Assembly (NCBI GenBank): GCA_964500435.1
Contig: CAZCNL010000015.1
Span: 1 to 30,648, forward strand
DNA length: 30,648 nt
DNA from: GWF2-33-9 sp964500435
GTDB taxonomy: Bacteria; Bacteroidota; Ignavibacteria; Kapaibacteriales; UBA2268
Reading direction: 5' to 3'
In this document: positions 7,607 to 15,997 of the stretch, one piece after another
Layout: the number at the start of each line of letters is the position of its first letter
How positions within the stretch are numbered: the first letter of the stretch is position 1
Notes under the pieces: generated by a model
What the model saw: the letters and a program-made list of their open reading frames with translations, nothing else
Databases searched by the model: none
Told to the model about the DNA's origin: nothing
Position numbers and translations under genes: made by a program

Positions 7607-8188
7607 TTACAACCCCTTAATTAAATCATTTTCTTCAGGTAAAAGAGGTGCAATTGTAAAACGTCTTTTTCTTTCCTTTGGTTTTCCAGTTGCTGGGTCG
7701 ATATCTTTACGCAATTTATCGACAATCACACCTTCTGCTTGGTTTAATTGGTCGAGTATATCAACAACTTCTCCATAAGGTGCATTAACTGATACTTTTA
7801 ACGCTATAATTAATTTATTTTCTAATTCTGGTTTTAAGTTTTCTCGAATAGATATTTCTTTTACCTTACTTAAATTTTTTAAATCAATTCTTTCGGGAGT
7901 GTCTAAACCCATAGCATAAAATAATGCTCCATCATCACGAACGAAGAATGATAAAAGCTCTGATGCTTTAACTTCTACTTGTTCTGTAATTTCAGGAGGA
8001 ATAGACATTTCCATAACTTGTGGTGCTGCCATCGTTGTTGTAAACATAAAGAAGGTTAACAACAAGAATGTAATATCCACAAGCGGGGTCATATCTATAC
8101 GAAAGCCAACTCTTTTTTTGGTCTTTCTTTTACTACTACCACGTTTTGGTTTTCCGCCCGTTGATAAGGCTTCACCGCCTCCAGACAT
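7607..8188 (-). CDS. exbD: ExbD/TolR family protein (second copy)
   Basis: 193 aa. A basic N-terminus (KRGSSKRKTKKRVGF) is followed by DMTPLVDITFLLLTFFMF with the channel Asp at residue 38, then a periplasmic domain. The C-terminus is extended with a Lys/Arg-rich segment. It forms the proton channel with ExbB. AAAGGAG precedes the ATG, and the gene is immediately upstream of tonB. Two different ExbD paralogues in tandem are common in Bacteroidota exb loci. Confidence 0.92.
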   Translation of the reverse strand: MSGGGEALSTGGKPKRGSSKRKTKKRVGFRIDMTPLVDITFLLLTFFMFTTTMAAPQVMEMSIPPEITEQVEVKASELLSFFVRDDGALFYAMGLDTPERIDLKNLSKVKEISIRENLKPELENKLIIALKVSVNAPYGEVVDILDQLNQAEGVIVDKLRKDIDPATGKPKERKRRFTIAPLLPEENDLIKGL

Positions 8189-8238
8189 AATACTATTCTC
8201 CTTTTAATATTAAGACAATTTAAAGAACATAAAAGTTA

Positions 8239-8751
8239 CTACGCACCCTTCTTTTCTGTTACGAAATTAAAAACAGTTGCTTGATTTCGCCGCAGAATAT
8301 CCATTGCATCGTTTACCCATTTGAAAGATAATCGTTTGTCGGCATCAATTGCGAATTTCATATTTGGTCTTACTATTCGTGAATATTTCACTAACTCGCT
8401 CAAAACTTCTTTCGACACTTTTAACTGCGGCATTGTTCTTTGTTCTTCTGTTAAACCTTGCACTGAAGCCCAAACTTTCTGCCTATCTGTTTCATTTGCA
8501 AGTTCATAAAAATAATTTGTGTCGAGTGTTGCAGAATCTATTGCAACTTTAATGATTGCAATATCATTTTGGGGTATTGTAGTAGTATCTGGCGTTACTT
8601 TTGGTCTTTGGATAGTAAATTTTTGTTGACTTTCTGCTTCACTTTTAAATTTAGCTGTGAACATAAAAAATGTCAACAATAAAAATGTAATGTCCACCAA
8701 CGGGGTCATATCTATCGTAAAACCAACTCTTTTCTTCTTTACCTTTGGCAC
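8239..8751 (-). CDS. exbD: ExbD/TolR family protein (first copy)
   Basis: 170 aa. KKKRVGFTIDMTPLVDITFLLLTFFMFT holds the single membrane helix with the channel Asp at residue 20, followed by a periplasmic domain. The start is GTG, supported by AAGGAG six bases upstream. It lies 24 bases after exbB and 50 before the second exbD. The two paralogues share only the membrane segment strongly, so they are an old duplication. Confidence 0.92.
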   Translation of the reverse strand: MPKVKKKRVGFTIDMTPLVDITFLLLTFFMFTAKFKSEAESQQKFTIQRPKVTPDTTTIPQNDIAIIKVAIDSATLDTNYFYELANETDRQKVWASVQGLTEEQRTMPQLKVSKEVLSELVKYSRIVRPNMKFAIDADKRLSFKWVNDAMDILRRNQATVFNFVTEKKGA

Positions 8752-8775
8752 AGAAGACTCCTTCTGTTGTTAAAC

Positions 8776-9558
8776 TTACTTTTTAATTCTAATTGTGAAA
8801 ATTTGCATAATATTTAGAACAGCCTCGTCAATCATATAAACGAAGTTATCTACCTTAGTTGTGAAGAAATTGAATGCTACAATTGATAAAATAGCACCAA
8901 TAAGACCACCTGCAGTATTGTAAAGAGCTTCAGAAATACCAATTGATAATTGGATTGCTGATACTGTTCCACTTACTGCTAATGCTTGGAATGCTCTAAT
9001 CATACCAAGTGTTGTTCCTAAAAGTCCAACCATTGTTGCAATTGATGCTACGGTTGAAAGAACTACTAAGTTCTTTTCGAGTAGTGGTGTTTCCAAATTG
9101 ATTGCTTCATCGATTGAGCGTTGTACTTCTGTTAATTTTTTCTCGCCAACGAATTCTGGGTCGTTTTCGATATCTTTAAATCTGCTAATTGCGGAGCGTA
9201 AAATGTTTGCTACACTACCACGTTGTTTATCACATTTTGTTAATGCACTGTCCAAATCACCTTTTTCTAAGTCTTTTACGACACTGACGATAAATGTTTC
9301 TGGATTGCTTTTACCTTTTGCTTTGTTGATTGATAAAAATCTTTCAAATACAAAAGCAGTAGAAATTATTATCAAAGACATTAATAAACCTACCAATGGT
9401 CCACCAGTGTATATTGTTCCCAATATGTTTCCTGGTTTTGGTTCGTGTTTAATAAGTGGGTCTAAGAAGTTATCGGGATTACCCAAAATCATGTAATAGA
9501 TAGTGTATCCGATTACCAAGGACAATACAATAACAATGAGATTAACGTAGTTTTTCAT
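8776..9558 (-). CDS. exbB: ExbB/MotA/TolQ family proton channel
   Basis: 260 aa. Three main hydrophobic regions: an N-terminal helix (6-25), a second around 52-72 (GPLVGLLMSLIIISTAFVF), and the conserved pair in the C-terminal half with ASIATMVGLLGTTLGMIRAFQ and AGGLIGAILSIVAFNFF. These are the MotA/TolQ/ExbB signatures. The extra N-terminal helix, relative to TolQ, is usual for the Bacteroidota form. It works with the ExbD paralogues and TonB directly downstream. Confidence 0.93.
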   Translation of the reverse strand: MKNYVNLIVIVLSLVIGYTIYYMILGNPDNFLDPLIKHEPKPGNILGTIYTGGPLVGLLMSLIIISTAFVFERFLSINKAKGKSNPETFIVSVVKDLEKGDLDSALTKCDKQRGSVANILRSAISRFKDIENDPEFVGEKKLTEVQRSIDEAINLETPLLEKNLVVLSTVASIATMVGLLGTTLGMIRAFQALAVSGTVSAIQLSIGISEALYNTAGGLIGAILSIVAFNFFTTKVDNFVYMIDEAVLNIMQIFTIRIKK

Positions 9559-9591
9559 ATAAAACCTCGTAATTATTAATAATGAATTTAA

Positions 9592-9936
9592 TTAGTTAGA
9601 TAAACTGTTAATTGCTTCTTCTAAATTATCTGCTATGTTGAACACTAAAGATAATTTCGTTATAACAAATATATTTTCAATTGATTTACTTACATTGCAA
9701 AGCACGATTTTCCCTTCTCTTTTAGTAAAATTAGCATGACTTGCTATTAATACTCCTAACGCTGTAGAGTTCAAATAAGTTACATCTGCCAGGTTAATTA
9801 TTAATTTTTTTTCTCCTTTTTCAGCTAACTCATTCAGCAAACTCTTCAACTCATCGGTTTCTTCACCTCCAATAAATTTTCCGCTGAGGTGCATAACCGT
9901 TCCGCCAATCTGTTTTTCTAATTTTATTTTTGACAT
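9592..9936 (-). CDS. STAS-domain protein (anti-sigma factor antagonist-like)
   Basis: 114 aa, the size of a lone STAS domain. The core has KKLIINLADVTYLNSTALGVLIA, in which N56-S57-T58 aligns with the D-S-S of SpoIIAA-type antagonists, so Ser57 is the likely phosphorylation site. The usual Asp is Asn here, an unusual change. Such proteins bind anti-sigma kinases in partner switching. No matching kinase or phosphatase is in the window. It heads the exbB-exbD-exbD-tonB unit (33-base gap), an odd partner that hints at co-regulation only. Confidence 0.85.
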   Translation of the reverse strand: MSKIKLEKQIGGTVMHLSGKFIGGEETDELKSLLNELAEKGEKKLIINLADVTYLNSTALGVLIASHANFTKREGKIVLCNVSKSIENIFVITKLSLVFNIADNLEEAINSLSN

Positions 9937-10150
9937 TTCACTCTCTAAACATTTTTAGAATTTCAAAACTAATAAAAAAATATCAATCAATTATTAAGAT
10001 TAGTTAATATTTCTAAATTATTTTCTAATAAATTTATGAATTGCTAATTTAGTCCTAATTTCTCAAAAATAAAAAATTATTATCCACATAAGTTTATTTT
10101 TTTCATACAAATAATGAACTAGATTCATTTTTTTGAGTTCTTGTATTTGA
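9937..10150. other. AT-rich spacer between STAS and prmC genes
   Basis: Gene-free. It probably contains the promoter of the STAS-exb-tonB unit. It holds one perfect TTATCCACA (10080-10088), the DnaA-box consensus, isolated in this spacer. I see no convincing terminator for pyrB-prmC. Confidence 0.4.
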
Positions 10151-11026
10151 CTAATTTTTATAATACTCTTTTTTGACGATTAAAATTCTATCGATATTAG
10201 CAAAATCTTTCTTTATAATTGTTGAACAGTCATTTTTATTGAACAACTCTAAAAGTTTTTCAGTATTGCGACCATCAATTTCAAGTATTAATATTAAGTT
10301 ATTTTTTGCTAAATCAAATATTTCCAGAAATCTTTTATAAAAAGTTAATCCATCAGACTCGTCAGTCAAAGCGTTTATTGGTTCATAATTTAAAATGTCT
10401 TCTTCTAACAAGTCCATCATAGATTTTGGAATATAAGGTGGGTTAGATATTATAATATCATAATTTGAAATTGCGAATTTATCAGTTAAAAAATTATGTT
10501 TTATGAATTTTATGTTTTCTATGTTATGGTAATGACTATTTTCTTTAGCTAATTCGAGAGCCTCATCGGAAATATCAGTTGCCACAATGGAAACTTTAGG
10601 ATAATTTTTTGCAATTGATATTGCTACACAACCACTGCCCGTACCTATTTCAACTATTTTTGGGTTTTCTTTGTTGAGTAATTTTAACTCATTCAAAGTT
10701 TCAACCACCAGAAGCTCAGTTTCAGGTCGTGGTATCAAAGCTCGTTTATCGGTTTTGAAAGTCAAATTAAAAAATTGAGTCTTTCCAAAAATATATTGCA
10801 AAGGCTCTCTTTTTACTCTCCTTTTAACATACTCACGCAAAGTTACTAATTGATTTTTAGAAAGAGGATAATCAAATTTTAAATACAAATCAATTCTTTT
10901 ACAGCCAATAATTTCGCAAAGCATCAATTCTATGTTTAATCTTGGTGATTCGACTTGCTTTTCTTTGAGATACTGCTGACCCCAATGAATTAAGTCTATT
11001 ACAGTCCAAATTTTATCGGTCTGCAT
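10151..11026 (-). CDS. prmC: Peptide chain release factor N5-glutamine methyltransferase
   Basis: 291 aa, the usual length. The N-terminal helical domain (1-90) ends near REPLQYIFGKTQFF. The methyltransferase domain has the SAM-binding EIGTGSGCVAISIAK and the substrate-binding NPPYIP motif, characteristic of PrmC, which methylates the GGQ glutamine of release factors RF1/RF2. The gene lies 18 bases after pyrB on the same strand. The pairing with pyrB is not functionally obvious. Confidence 0.93.
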   Translation of the reverse strand: MQTDKIWTVIDLIHWGQQYLKEKQVESPRLNIELMLCEIIGCKRIDLYLKFDYPLSKNQLVTLREYVKRRVKREPLQYIFGKTQFFNLTFKTDKRALIPRPETELLVVETLNELKLLNKENPKIVEIGTGSGCVAISIAKNYPKVSIVATDISDEALELAKENSHYHNIENIKFIKHNFLTDKFAISNYDIIISNPPYIPKSMMDLLEEDILNYEPINALTDESDGLTFYKRFLEIFDLAKNNLILILEIDGRNTEKLLELFNKNDCSTIIKKDFANIDRILIVKKEYYKN

Positions 11027-11044
11027 AAGAGTAGAAATTTAATA

Positions 11045-11968
11045 TTATTTCAAATATTCGGATAAAAGCGAAAGTACCGACATTCTGATGAAAACTCCAG
11101 AAGTTACTTGAGTTTGAATTAAACAATTAGGGTATGAACTAATTAAATAATCCAACTCAACTCCGTAATTGACAGGTCCGGGATGCATAATAACAAGTTC
11201 TGGTTTTCTTGCAATTCTTTTTAATGTAACACCGTAAAATTTAGAAAACTCTTCAATTGATGGTAATAATCCTGAATTCATCCTTTCACGTTGCAAACGT
11301 AATACCAAAACTACATCAGACCATTCTATTGCTTCATCAATATCATCAATAAATTCTACTTTCCAAGGGTTTAAATGCCTTGGCAATAAAGTCCCTGGTC
11401 CTAAAAATTTTACTTCTGCACCTAAAGTTCGCATCACATTAATGTTAGAGCGGGCAACACGACTATGGAAAATATCGCCTATTATAGATATTTTCAGTCC
11501 TTCTATTTTACCAAAATGCTTCAAAAGTGTGTAATTATCGAGTAATGCTTGAGTTGGATGTTCATGTTTGCCATCTCCTGCGTTTAGTATAATTCCGTTC
11601 GTGTTTCTTTGCAAAAATTGCTGAGCACCGGAGCTCCCATGGCGTATGACGTATATTTGAACTCCCATTGCTTCAATTGTTTTAAGTGTATCAAGGAGTG
11701 ACTCTCCTTTGGCTAAACTGCTTGTAGATGCAGTAAAGCTCATCGTTTCGGCAGATAATCTTTTGGCGGCTATTTCAAATGAAAGTTTTGTCCTTGTCGA
11801 ATTTTCAAAAAATGCAAGTGCAACAGTTATACCTTTTAAATCATCAAATTTATTTCCTGGTTTAAAGTTATTTTGGAAGAACTCAGCTTTTTGGAATATT
11901 AGTTCAATATCATTTTTTGTTAAATCTTCTGATGATAATAAAAATGGTTTTGATATTGTATTTTTCAT
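11045..11968 (-). CDS. pyrB: Aspartate carbamoyltransferase catalytic subunit
   Basis: 307 aa, typical for PyrB. It condenses carbamoyl phosphate and aspartate in pyrimidine synthesis. The carbamoyl-phosphate loop is FFENSTRTKLSFE (Lys replaces the usual second Arg of STRTR, which is common). HPTQALLDNYTL and the aspartate-site HPGPVNYGVELD are present. No pyrI regulatory subunit is adjacent, so it may be an unregulated trimer. The sequence directly before the ATG has only a weak AAGAAA, so the start rests on family length. Confidence 0.95.
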   Translation of the reverse strand: MKNTISKPFLLSSEDLTKNDIELIFQKAEFFQNNFKPGNKFDDLKGITVALAFFENSTRTKLSFEIAAKRLSAETMSFTASTSSLAKGESLLDTLKTIEAMGVQIYVIRHGSSGAQQFLQRNTNGIILNAGDGKHEHPTQALLDNYTLLKHFGKIEGLKISIIGDIFHSRVARSNINVMRTLGAEVKFLGPGTLLPRHLNPWKVEFIDDIDEAIEWSDVVLVLRLQRERMNSGLLPSIEEFSKFYGVTLKRIARKPELVIMHPGPVNYGVELDYLISSYPNCLIQTQVTSGVFIRMSVLSLLSEYLK

Positions 11969-12246
11969 AATTTCTTAATTCAATAAATTATTATTGTTAA
12001 TATAAATTTTGCAAAAATATGAATTTATGAACAAATAACTTTTTGATTTTCTCCTTTTTTATAAAAAGTGGAAAAATATTAGGATAAATGTGTAAAATTT
12101 TTCAATTTTTGTTAAAAAACTTATTTTTTGAAAAATATGTATATAACATTGTGGAAAATTATGAAAAAAAATGTGTAAAAGTAAGGGATAACAAATACAA
12201 AAGTGTTAATAACTTAAAATAATTATAACCCAAATATAAGGAATTC
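11969..12246. other. AT-rich spacer with three DnaA-box-like motifs
   Basis: Very AT-rich, no gene. It contains TGTGTAAAA (12089-12097), TGTGGAAAA (12150-12158) and TGTGTAAAA (12172-12180), all matching the reverse of TTWTNCACA in the same orientation, with a near match AGTGGAAAA at 12068-12076. It must also hold the pyrB promoter. No other structure seen. Confidence 0.35.
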
Positions 12247-12280
12247 AAAAAAAAAGGGGTTGTTTGAATTAACAGCCCCT
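12247..12280 (-). terminator. Terminator after the HU gene
   Basis: On the minus strand AGGGGCTGTT and AACAACCCCT (12280-12271 and 12264-12255) pair with one mismatch around a 6-base loop, followed by a run of T (12247-12255). Confidence 0.85.
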
Positions 12281-12301
12281 CTCAATATCTGACAAGTTAG
12301 A

Positions 12302-12616
12302 TTATTTTTTCTTGCCTTTTGCTTTTGGTGGATTATGTGCTGCAACTAAATCTTTCAAAGCTTTTCCTGGGTGGAACTTTGGAACGATTTTAGCTGGAAT
12401 TGTAATTTCTGCACCAGTTTTTGGGCTTCGTCCTTTACGAGCTTGACGGTGTGAAACTTTGAAAGTTCCAAATCCAACAAGTGTAACTGCGCCATGTTGG
12501 CCTAATTCTTTTGTAATTGCATCAATTGTTGCTTTGATAGCTTTTTCAGCTTCGACTTTTTTCATTCCTGCTAATTCAGCAACTTGATTAATTAATGTTG
12601 TTTTGTTTAAGGGCAT
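12302..12616 (-). CDS. HU-family DNA-binding protein
   Basis: 104 aa, slightly longer than the ~90-residue standard because of a basic tail (PPKAKGKKK). The N-terminal helices (LINQVAELAGMKKVEAEKAI) and the beta-arm region VGFGTFKVSHRQARKGRSPKTGAEITIPA, followed by VPKFHPGKALKDL, are diagnostic. It compacts and bends DNA as a dimer. The start is fixed by a strong AAAGGAGG eight bases before the ATG. It is a single-gene unit with its own terminator. HU versus IHF cannot be settled, but sequence favours HU. Confidence 0.95.
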   Translation of the reverse strand: MPLNKTTLINQVAELAGMKKVEAEKAIKATIDAITKELGQHGAVTLVGFGTFKVSHRQARKGRSPKTGAEITIPAKIVPKFHPGKALKDLVAAHNPPKAKGKKK

Positions 12617-12952
12617 AAAACCTCCTTTAAATGGAAAAATAATTGTTTTAAAAAAAAAGGTTATTTAAAAGAACTAATTTTTTTACGTCTAATTCAAGAT
12701 TTTCATTTAAACACTTTTCTAATAAGCAATTTAAGAAAATAAATTATAAAATGCAAACATTTTTTTATAATTTTTCAATTTTTTTCCATTTTTTTTCCAC
12801 ATTATTAAGAAATTTTAATAATTAGTGACATTTTTTTGTAGTAATCGATGGATTGATAAAGTTACGAAACAATTTTTTTTAAATCTGTTGCATTTTAATA
12901 CTTAATTTTTTCTATTGAAAAATTTTGCAAAATTTAATAATTAACAAAAGTC
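12617..12952. other. AT-rich gene-free spacer upstream of HU gene
   Basis: 336 bases, extremely A/T-rich. It holds the HU promoter and the end of the response-regulator transcript. One DnaA-box-like TTTTCCACA at 12793-12801. I see no clear terminator, RNA gene or coding frame. Confidence 0.4.
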
Positions 12953-14155
12953 TTAAACTTTAACCCAAATGTTACCTAAAATTGGGTCGCTTGTATTAAT
13001 TGAAATTATTTTTTCTATTGTAGATTCCTGTAAGATTGCTCCAATTGGCAATATTTTCAGTCCATTTGTTGAATAAATATCTCTTGTTAATGTCATTCCT
13101 GGCTTCAATTCGCTTAATAAAACAGGTTTTTCATTTGTTGGACCTTCGAGTTTTAATATGGACAAAGCAAATTGCTCAAATAAAGTTACAACTCTATGGT
13201 CATATAATCGATTTATGTTTTGTCTTAATCTGTAAATTACATCTTTGGGGCGTAGCTTATAAAAACGTAGCATATCATTAAAATCAAGCACAACTCGTAT
13301 TATTCTGCTTTCGAGAGGAATTTGCCAAGATTGCAATCTATCGGGAAAACCACTTCCATCTTGATTTTCATAAATATGATAAAGAATTTTACCGACATTA
13401 TCAAACCGAGGAATGTCAGAAACTATGTTTTTTGCAGCAACTGGAACTTGATACATCAAATTATCACTCGGTTTCCCATCAATAATCACTGGTCTATCCA
13501 ATAAATTATCAGGTAAAGATAGTCTACCCGAGAAGGATAGCAAAGCGGCTGTCTCTAAATCCTTCTTTCTATCGTGGTCATCTTTCAATTCATCAAAAAA
13601 TTGGGCAATCCAAAGTGATGCATCAGCAATAACTTTTAACGTTTGAAATGAGGCTGGAATGCGTGCTTCCATAAATTTTACAGCAAGTTTAACGGCATCT
13701 TGAGCATAGCCTTCAATTTCCTTTGCTAATGCTAAAAGCAAATTGTATTCTTCTCTTTTTTGAGCTTTTAAATCTACAAATCTTATAGCTGATTTTATTC
13801 GACCAATTAATTCGTCGGATCGAATTGGTTTATACAAATAATTATCGGCGCCTTTATCAAATGCTTCAAATAGCATTCCCCTATCGGATTCAGTGCTCAT
13901 TAATATAAAATATGTATCTTCGAGTTCACTGATATTTCGAATTTCAGTAAGCACCTGTAAACCTAATTGTCCTGGCATTCTTGCGTCGCAAATTATCACA
14001 TCAGGCAATTTTTCCTTCGCTAATTTGATACCAGATTCCCCAGAATGAGCATAGGAAATATCCACCTTATTGAACATTTCTTTGATTAATCTTTCTATTG
14101 TGATAACAACAGAAGATTCATCATCAATTATTAAAAATTTATATATTTTTTCCAT
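12953..14155 (-). CDS. Response regulator with degenerate HD-GYP-like output domain
   Basis: 400 aa. Residues 1-125 are a complete receiver domain: acidic pocket D11/D12, phospho-acceptor D57 (CDARMPG), S87/T88 and K109 (YKPI). Residues about 140-330 align with HD-GYP c-di-GMP phosphodiesterases, keeping DGSGFP (266-271), the following QIPLESRIIRVVLDF and a LPDNLL after the lost motif. However, HDIGK is replaced by SFSGR (207-211), the HHE before DGxGYP is IYE (261-263), and the intermediate His is absent. It is therefore probably not an active phosphodiesterase; it may bind a partner or nucleotide (inference). The C-terminal ~70 residues (LSELKPGMTLTRDIYS...) resemble a domain commonly following HD-GYP proteins. 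The start overlaps the motB stop by 1 base, so it is co-translated with the stator genes. Confidence 0.85.
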   Translation of the reverse strand: MEKIYKFLIIDDESSVVITIERLIKEMFNKVDISYAHSGESGIKLAKEKLPDVIICDARMPGQLGLQVLTEIRNISELEDTYFILMSTESDRGMLFEAFDKGADNYLYKPIRSDELIGRIKSAIRFVDLKAQKREEYNLLLALAKEIEGYAQDAVKLAVKFMEARIPASFQTLKVIADASLWIAQFFDELKDDHDRKKDLETAALLSFSGRLSLPDNLLDRPVIIDGKPSDNLMYQVPVAAKNIVSDIPRFDNVGKILYHIYENQDGSGFPDRLQSWQIPLESRIIRVVLDFNDMLRFYKLRPKDVIYRLRQNINRLYDHRVVTLFEQFALSILKLEGPTNEKPVLLSELKPGMTLTRDIYSTNGLKILPIGAILQESTIEKIISINTSDPILGNIWVKV

Positions 14156-15099
14156 TATTCTGCTCCTTGCTCTGATTTTGTTGTAATTCCTTCGGTACTT
14201 GGTAAAAATTGATTTACTGACATTTGTTTAATTAATATACTTATTCTTCGATTTGTGACGTCAAATGGATTCTCGGGATTTCTCAATTTTTTATCTGCAT
14301 AACCGACAACTTCGGAGATTTGTCCATCCCAAAGCCCAAATTGTAATAAAGCACGACGTGCTGCATTTGCTCTATCACTTGATAGTTCCCAATTTGTATA
14401 TGCGGCTCCGGCTTGATATTTCCGACTATCAGTATGACCTTCGATTACTACATTATTTGGCAATTTTCCTATTTCTTGTCCCAATACTTTTAGTATATCT
14501 ATAGCTTGAGGTGTTAATTTTGCACTTCCGACAGCAAAGAAAAGATTATCAGATTTTTCAATTAATTCAATCCTTAATCCATCTTTTGTAATTTCAATTT
14601 TAATATTTTCAAGAATTTTTTGCAATTCGGGCTTTTGCGAAACTAATTCATTCAAAAATTTTTTAACTTCTTCACTTGTTTTTTCAACTCTTTTAGCAGC
14701 TTGGACACTATCTTCTTGTGCTTTTTCCATTAATTTTTGCACTACTGAATCTCTCATTTCTTTATTAAAAGAAATAACAAATTCACTTTTTCCTTTTCCT
14801 TCTTTATTTCCCTCACCAGGTTTAGGTTGCATATTTAAATCTATTGGGACTGTTCTTTTCCCAGTAATATAACTAAAAGCACCGGGGTCTTGAAAATAAG
14901 CAACAACAGCTTTTTTCACATCTTCACTTGATGCTAAAATCCACATAACAATGAAGAATGCCATCATAGCCGTTACGAAATCAGCATAAGCAACTTTCCA
15001 AGCACCTCCATGACCACCATGGTGACCACCTTTTTTAACTTTTTTTATTATTATAGGCTGTTCTTTGCTATGTTGTTCGCCACTTTGTTGGTCTGACAT
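14155..15099 (-). CDS. motB: MotB-type stator protein (OmpA-like peptidoglycan binding)
   Basis: 314 aa. The basic, His/Gly-rich N-terminus (HHGGHGG) leads into WKVAYADFVTAMMAFFIVMW, with the proton-carrying Asp at residue 40. A charged linker with helical character follows, then an OmpA-like domain (about 180-295) with the peptidoglycan-binding VIEGHTDSR and NRRISILI motifs. With MotA it forms the stator that converts proton flow into torque. AGGAGG precedes the ATG. No other flagellar gene is in the window, so the motor it serves cannot be told from here. Confidence 0.92.
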   Translation of the reverse strand: MSDQQSGEQHSKEQPIIIKKVKKGGHHGGHGGAWKVAYADFVTAMMAFFIVMWILASSEDVKKAVVAYFQDPGAFSYITGKRTVPIDLNMQPKPGEGNKEGKGKSEFVISFNKEMRDSVVQKLMEKAQEDSVQAAKRVEKTSEEVKKFLNELVSQKPELQKILENIKIEITKDGLRIELIEKSDNLFFAVGSAKLTPQAIDILKVLGQEIGKLPNNVVIEGHTDSRKYQAGAAYTNWELSSDRANAARRALLQFGLWDGQISEVVGYADKKLRNPENPFDVTNRRISILIKQMSVNQFLPSTEGITTKSEQGAE

Positions 15100-15127
15100 T
15101 TTTCCTCCTACTTGCTTGGTTAATTAT

Positions 15128-15979
15128 TTATCCTTTCTTTACTGCTTCTTCTGTTTCTTTAAATGATGGTCTGTTTTCTGGGTCAATTGAACGGCGAGCA
15201 TATTCAATTGCAACCATAGCCGGTGCACCTTTTGCAAAGGATAATAATCCAGACTTTATAGCCAGTAAATATTTCGATTCTTTGTGTACAATTTTTGCCA
15301 TATTTGAAGCAATTGGACCAAATACACCATAGGACATTAACACACCAAGAAATGTTCCAACCAAAGCTGAGGCAACGTGGTGTCCCACTGCTTCTGAACC
15401 TTCATTAATCGAACCCATCGTAATGATAATACCCAACACTGCCGCAACAATACCAAGTCCTGGGAATGCATCTGCCATTACTTGCAATGCTCCAGGTGGT
15501 ACTTCTTCTTCTTGCTCAATTGCTTCAATATCCAAATCCATAAGGTCTTCGAGGTCATGTGCTGGCACTCCACCGCTAAGAACGACTTTTAATGTATCGC
15601 AGAAAAATTCAACTCCGTGATGGTTCGCCAAAAATGATGGATATTTTGAAATAATTGAACTTTGTTGTGGATTCTCAACGTGTTGTTCCAATGCAATTAA
15701 TCCTTCCCTTTTAGCAAATTGGAATATTTCATACATTAATTTCATCAAATCCAAATATGCTTGTTTGTTTACTTTAGGTCCTTTCAAGGTTCCAATTATA
15801 CCATTTATTGTTTTAATTAAAACAGGCAATGGATTCGCAATTAAAAGGGACCCTATTGCAGCTCCAATGATGACCACGTATTCGGGAATAACGATTAATG
15901 TCCCAGGATTTCCTCCGGCCATTATAAACCCACCCAATAAGGCACCGAATACAACAACTATGCCTATGATTACAAACAT
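15128..15979 (-). CDS. motA: MotA-type stator protein
   Basis: 283 aa, standard length for proton-type MotA. Four membrane segments: 1-20, 32-50, the pair around FPGLGIVAAVLGIIITMG (with the conserved Pro), and LVGTFLGVLMSYGVFGPIA. The cytoplasmic loop carries the acidic-rich DLDIEAIEQEEEVPP. It is 28 bases upstream of motB and 18 after the TPR lipoprotein gene, so the four genes form one unit. Confidence 0.94.
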   Translation of the reverse strand: MFVIIGIVVVFGALLGGFIMAGGNPGTLIVIPEYVVIIGAAIGSLLIANPLPVLIKTINGIIGTLKGPKVNKQAYLDLMKLMYEIFQFAKREGLIALEQHVENPQQSSIISKYPSFLANHHGVEFFCDTLKVVLSGGVPAHDLEDLMDLDIEAIEQEEEVPPGALQVMADAFPGLGIVAAVLGIIITMGSINEGSEAVGHHVASALVGTFLGVLMSYGVFGPIASNMAKIVHKESKYLLAIKSGLLSFAKGAPAMVAIEYARRSIDPENRPSFKETEEAVKKG

Positions 15980-15997
15980 AATTTTACCTTTTTATCC

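Noticed and set aside
10080..10088. Replication origin from a perfect DnaA box
   Set aside because: Only a single match in its spacer, with no neighbouring boxes or replication genes.
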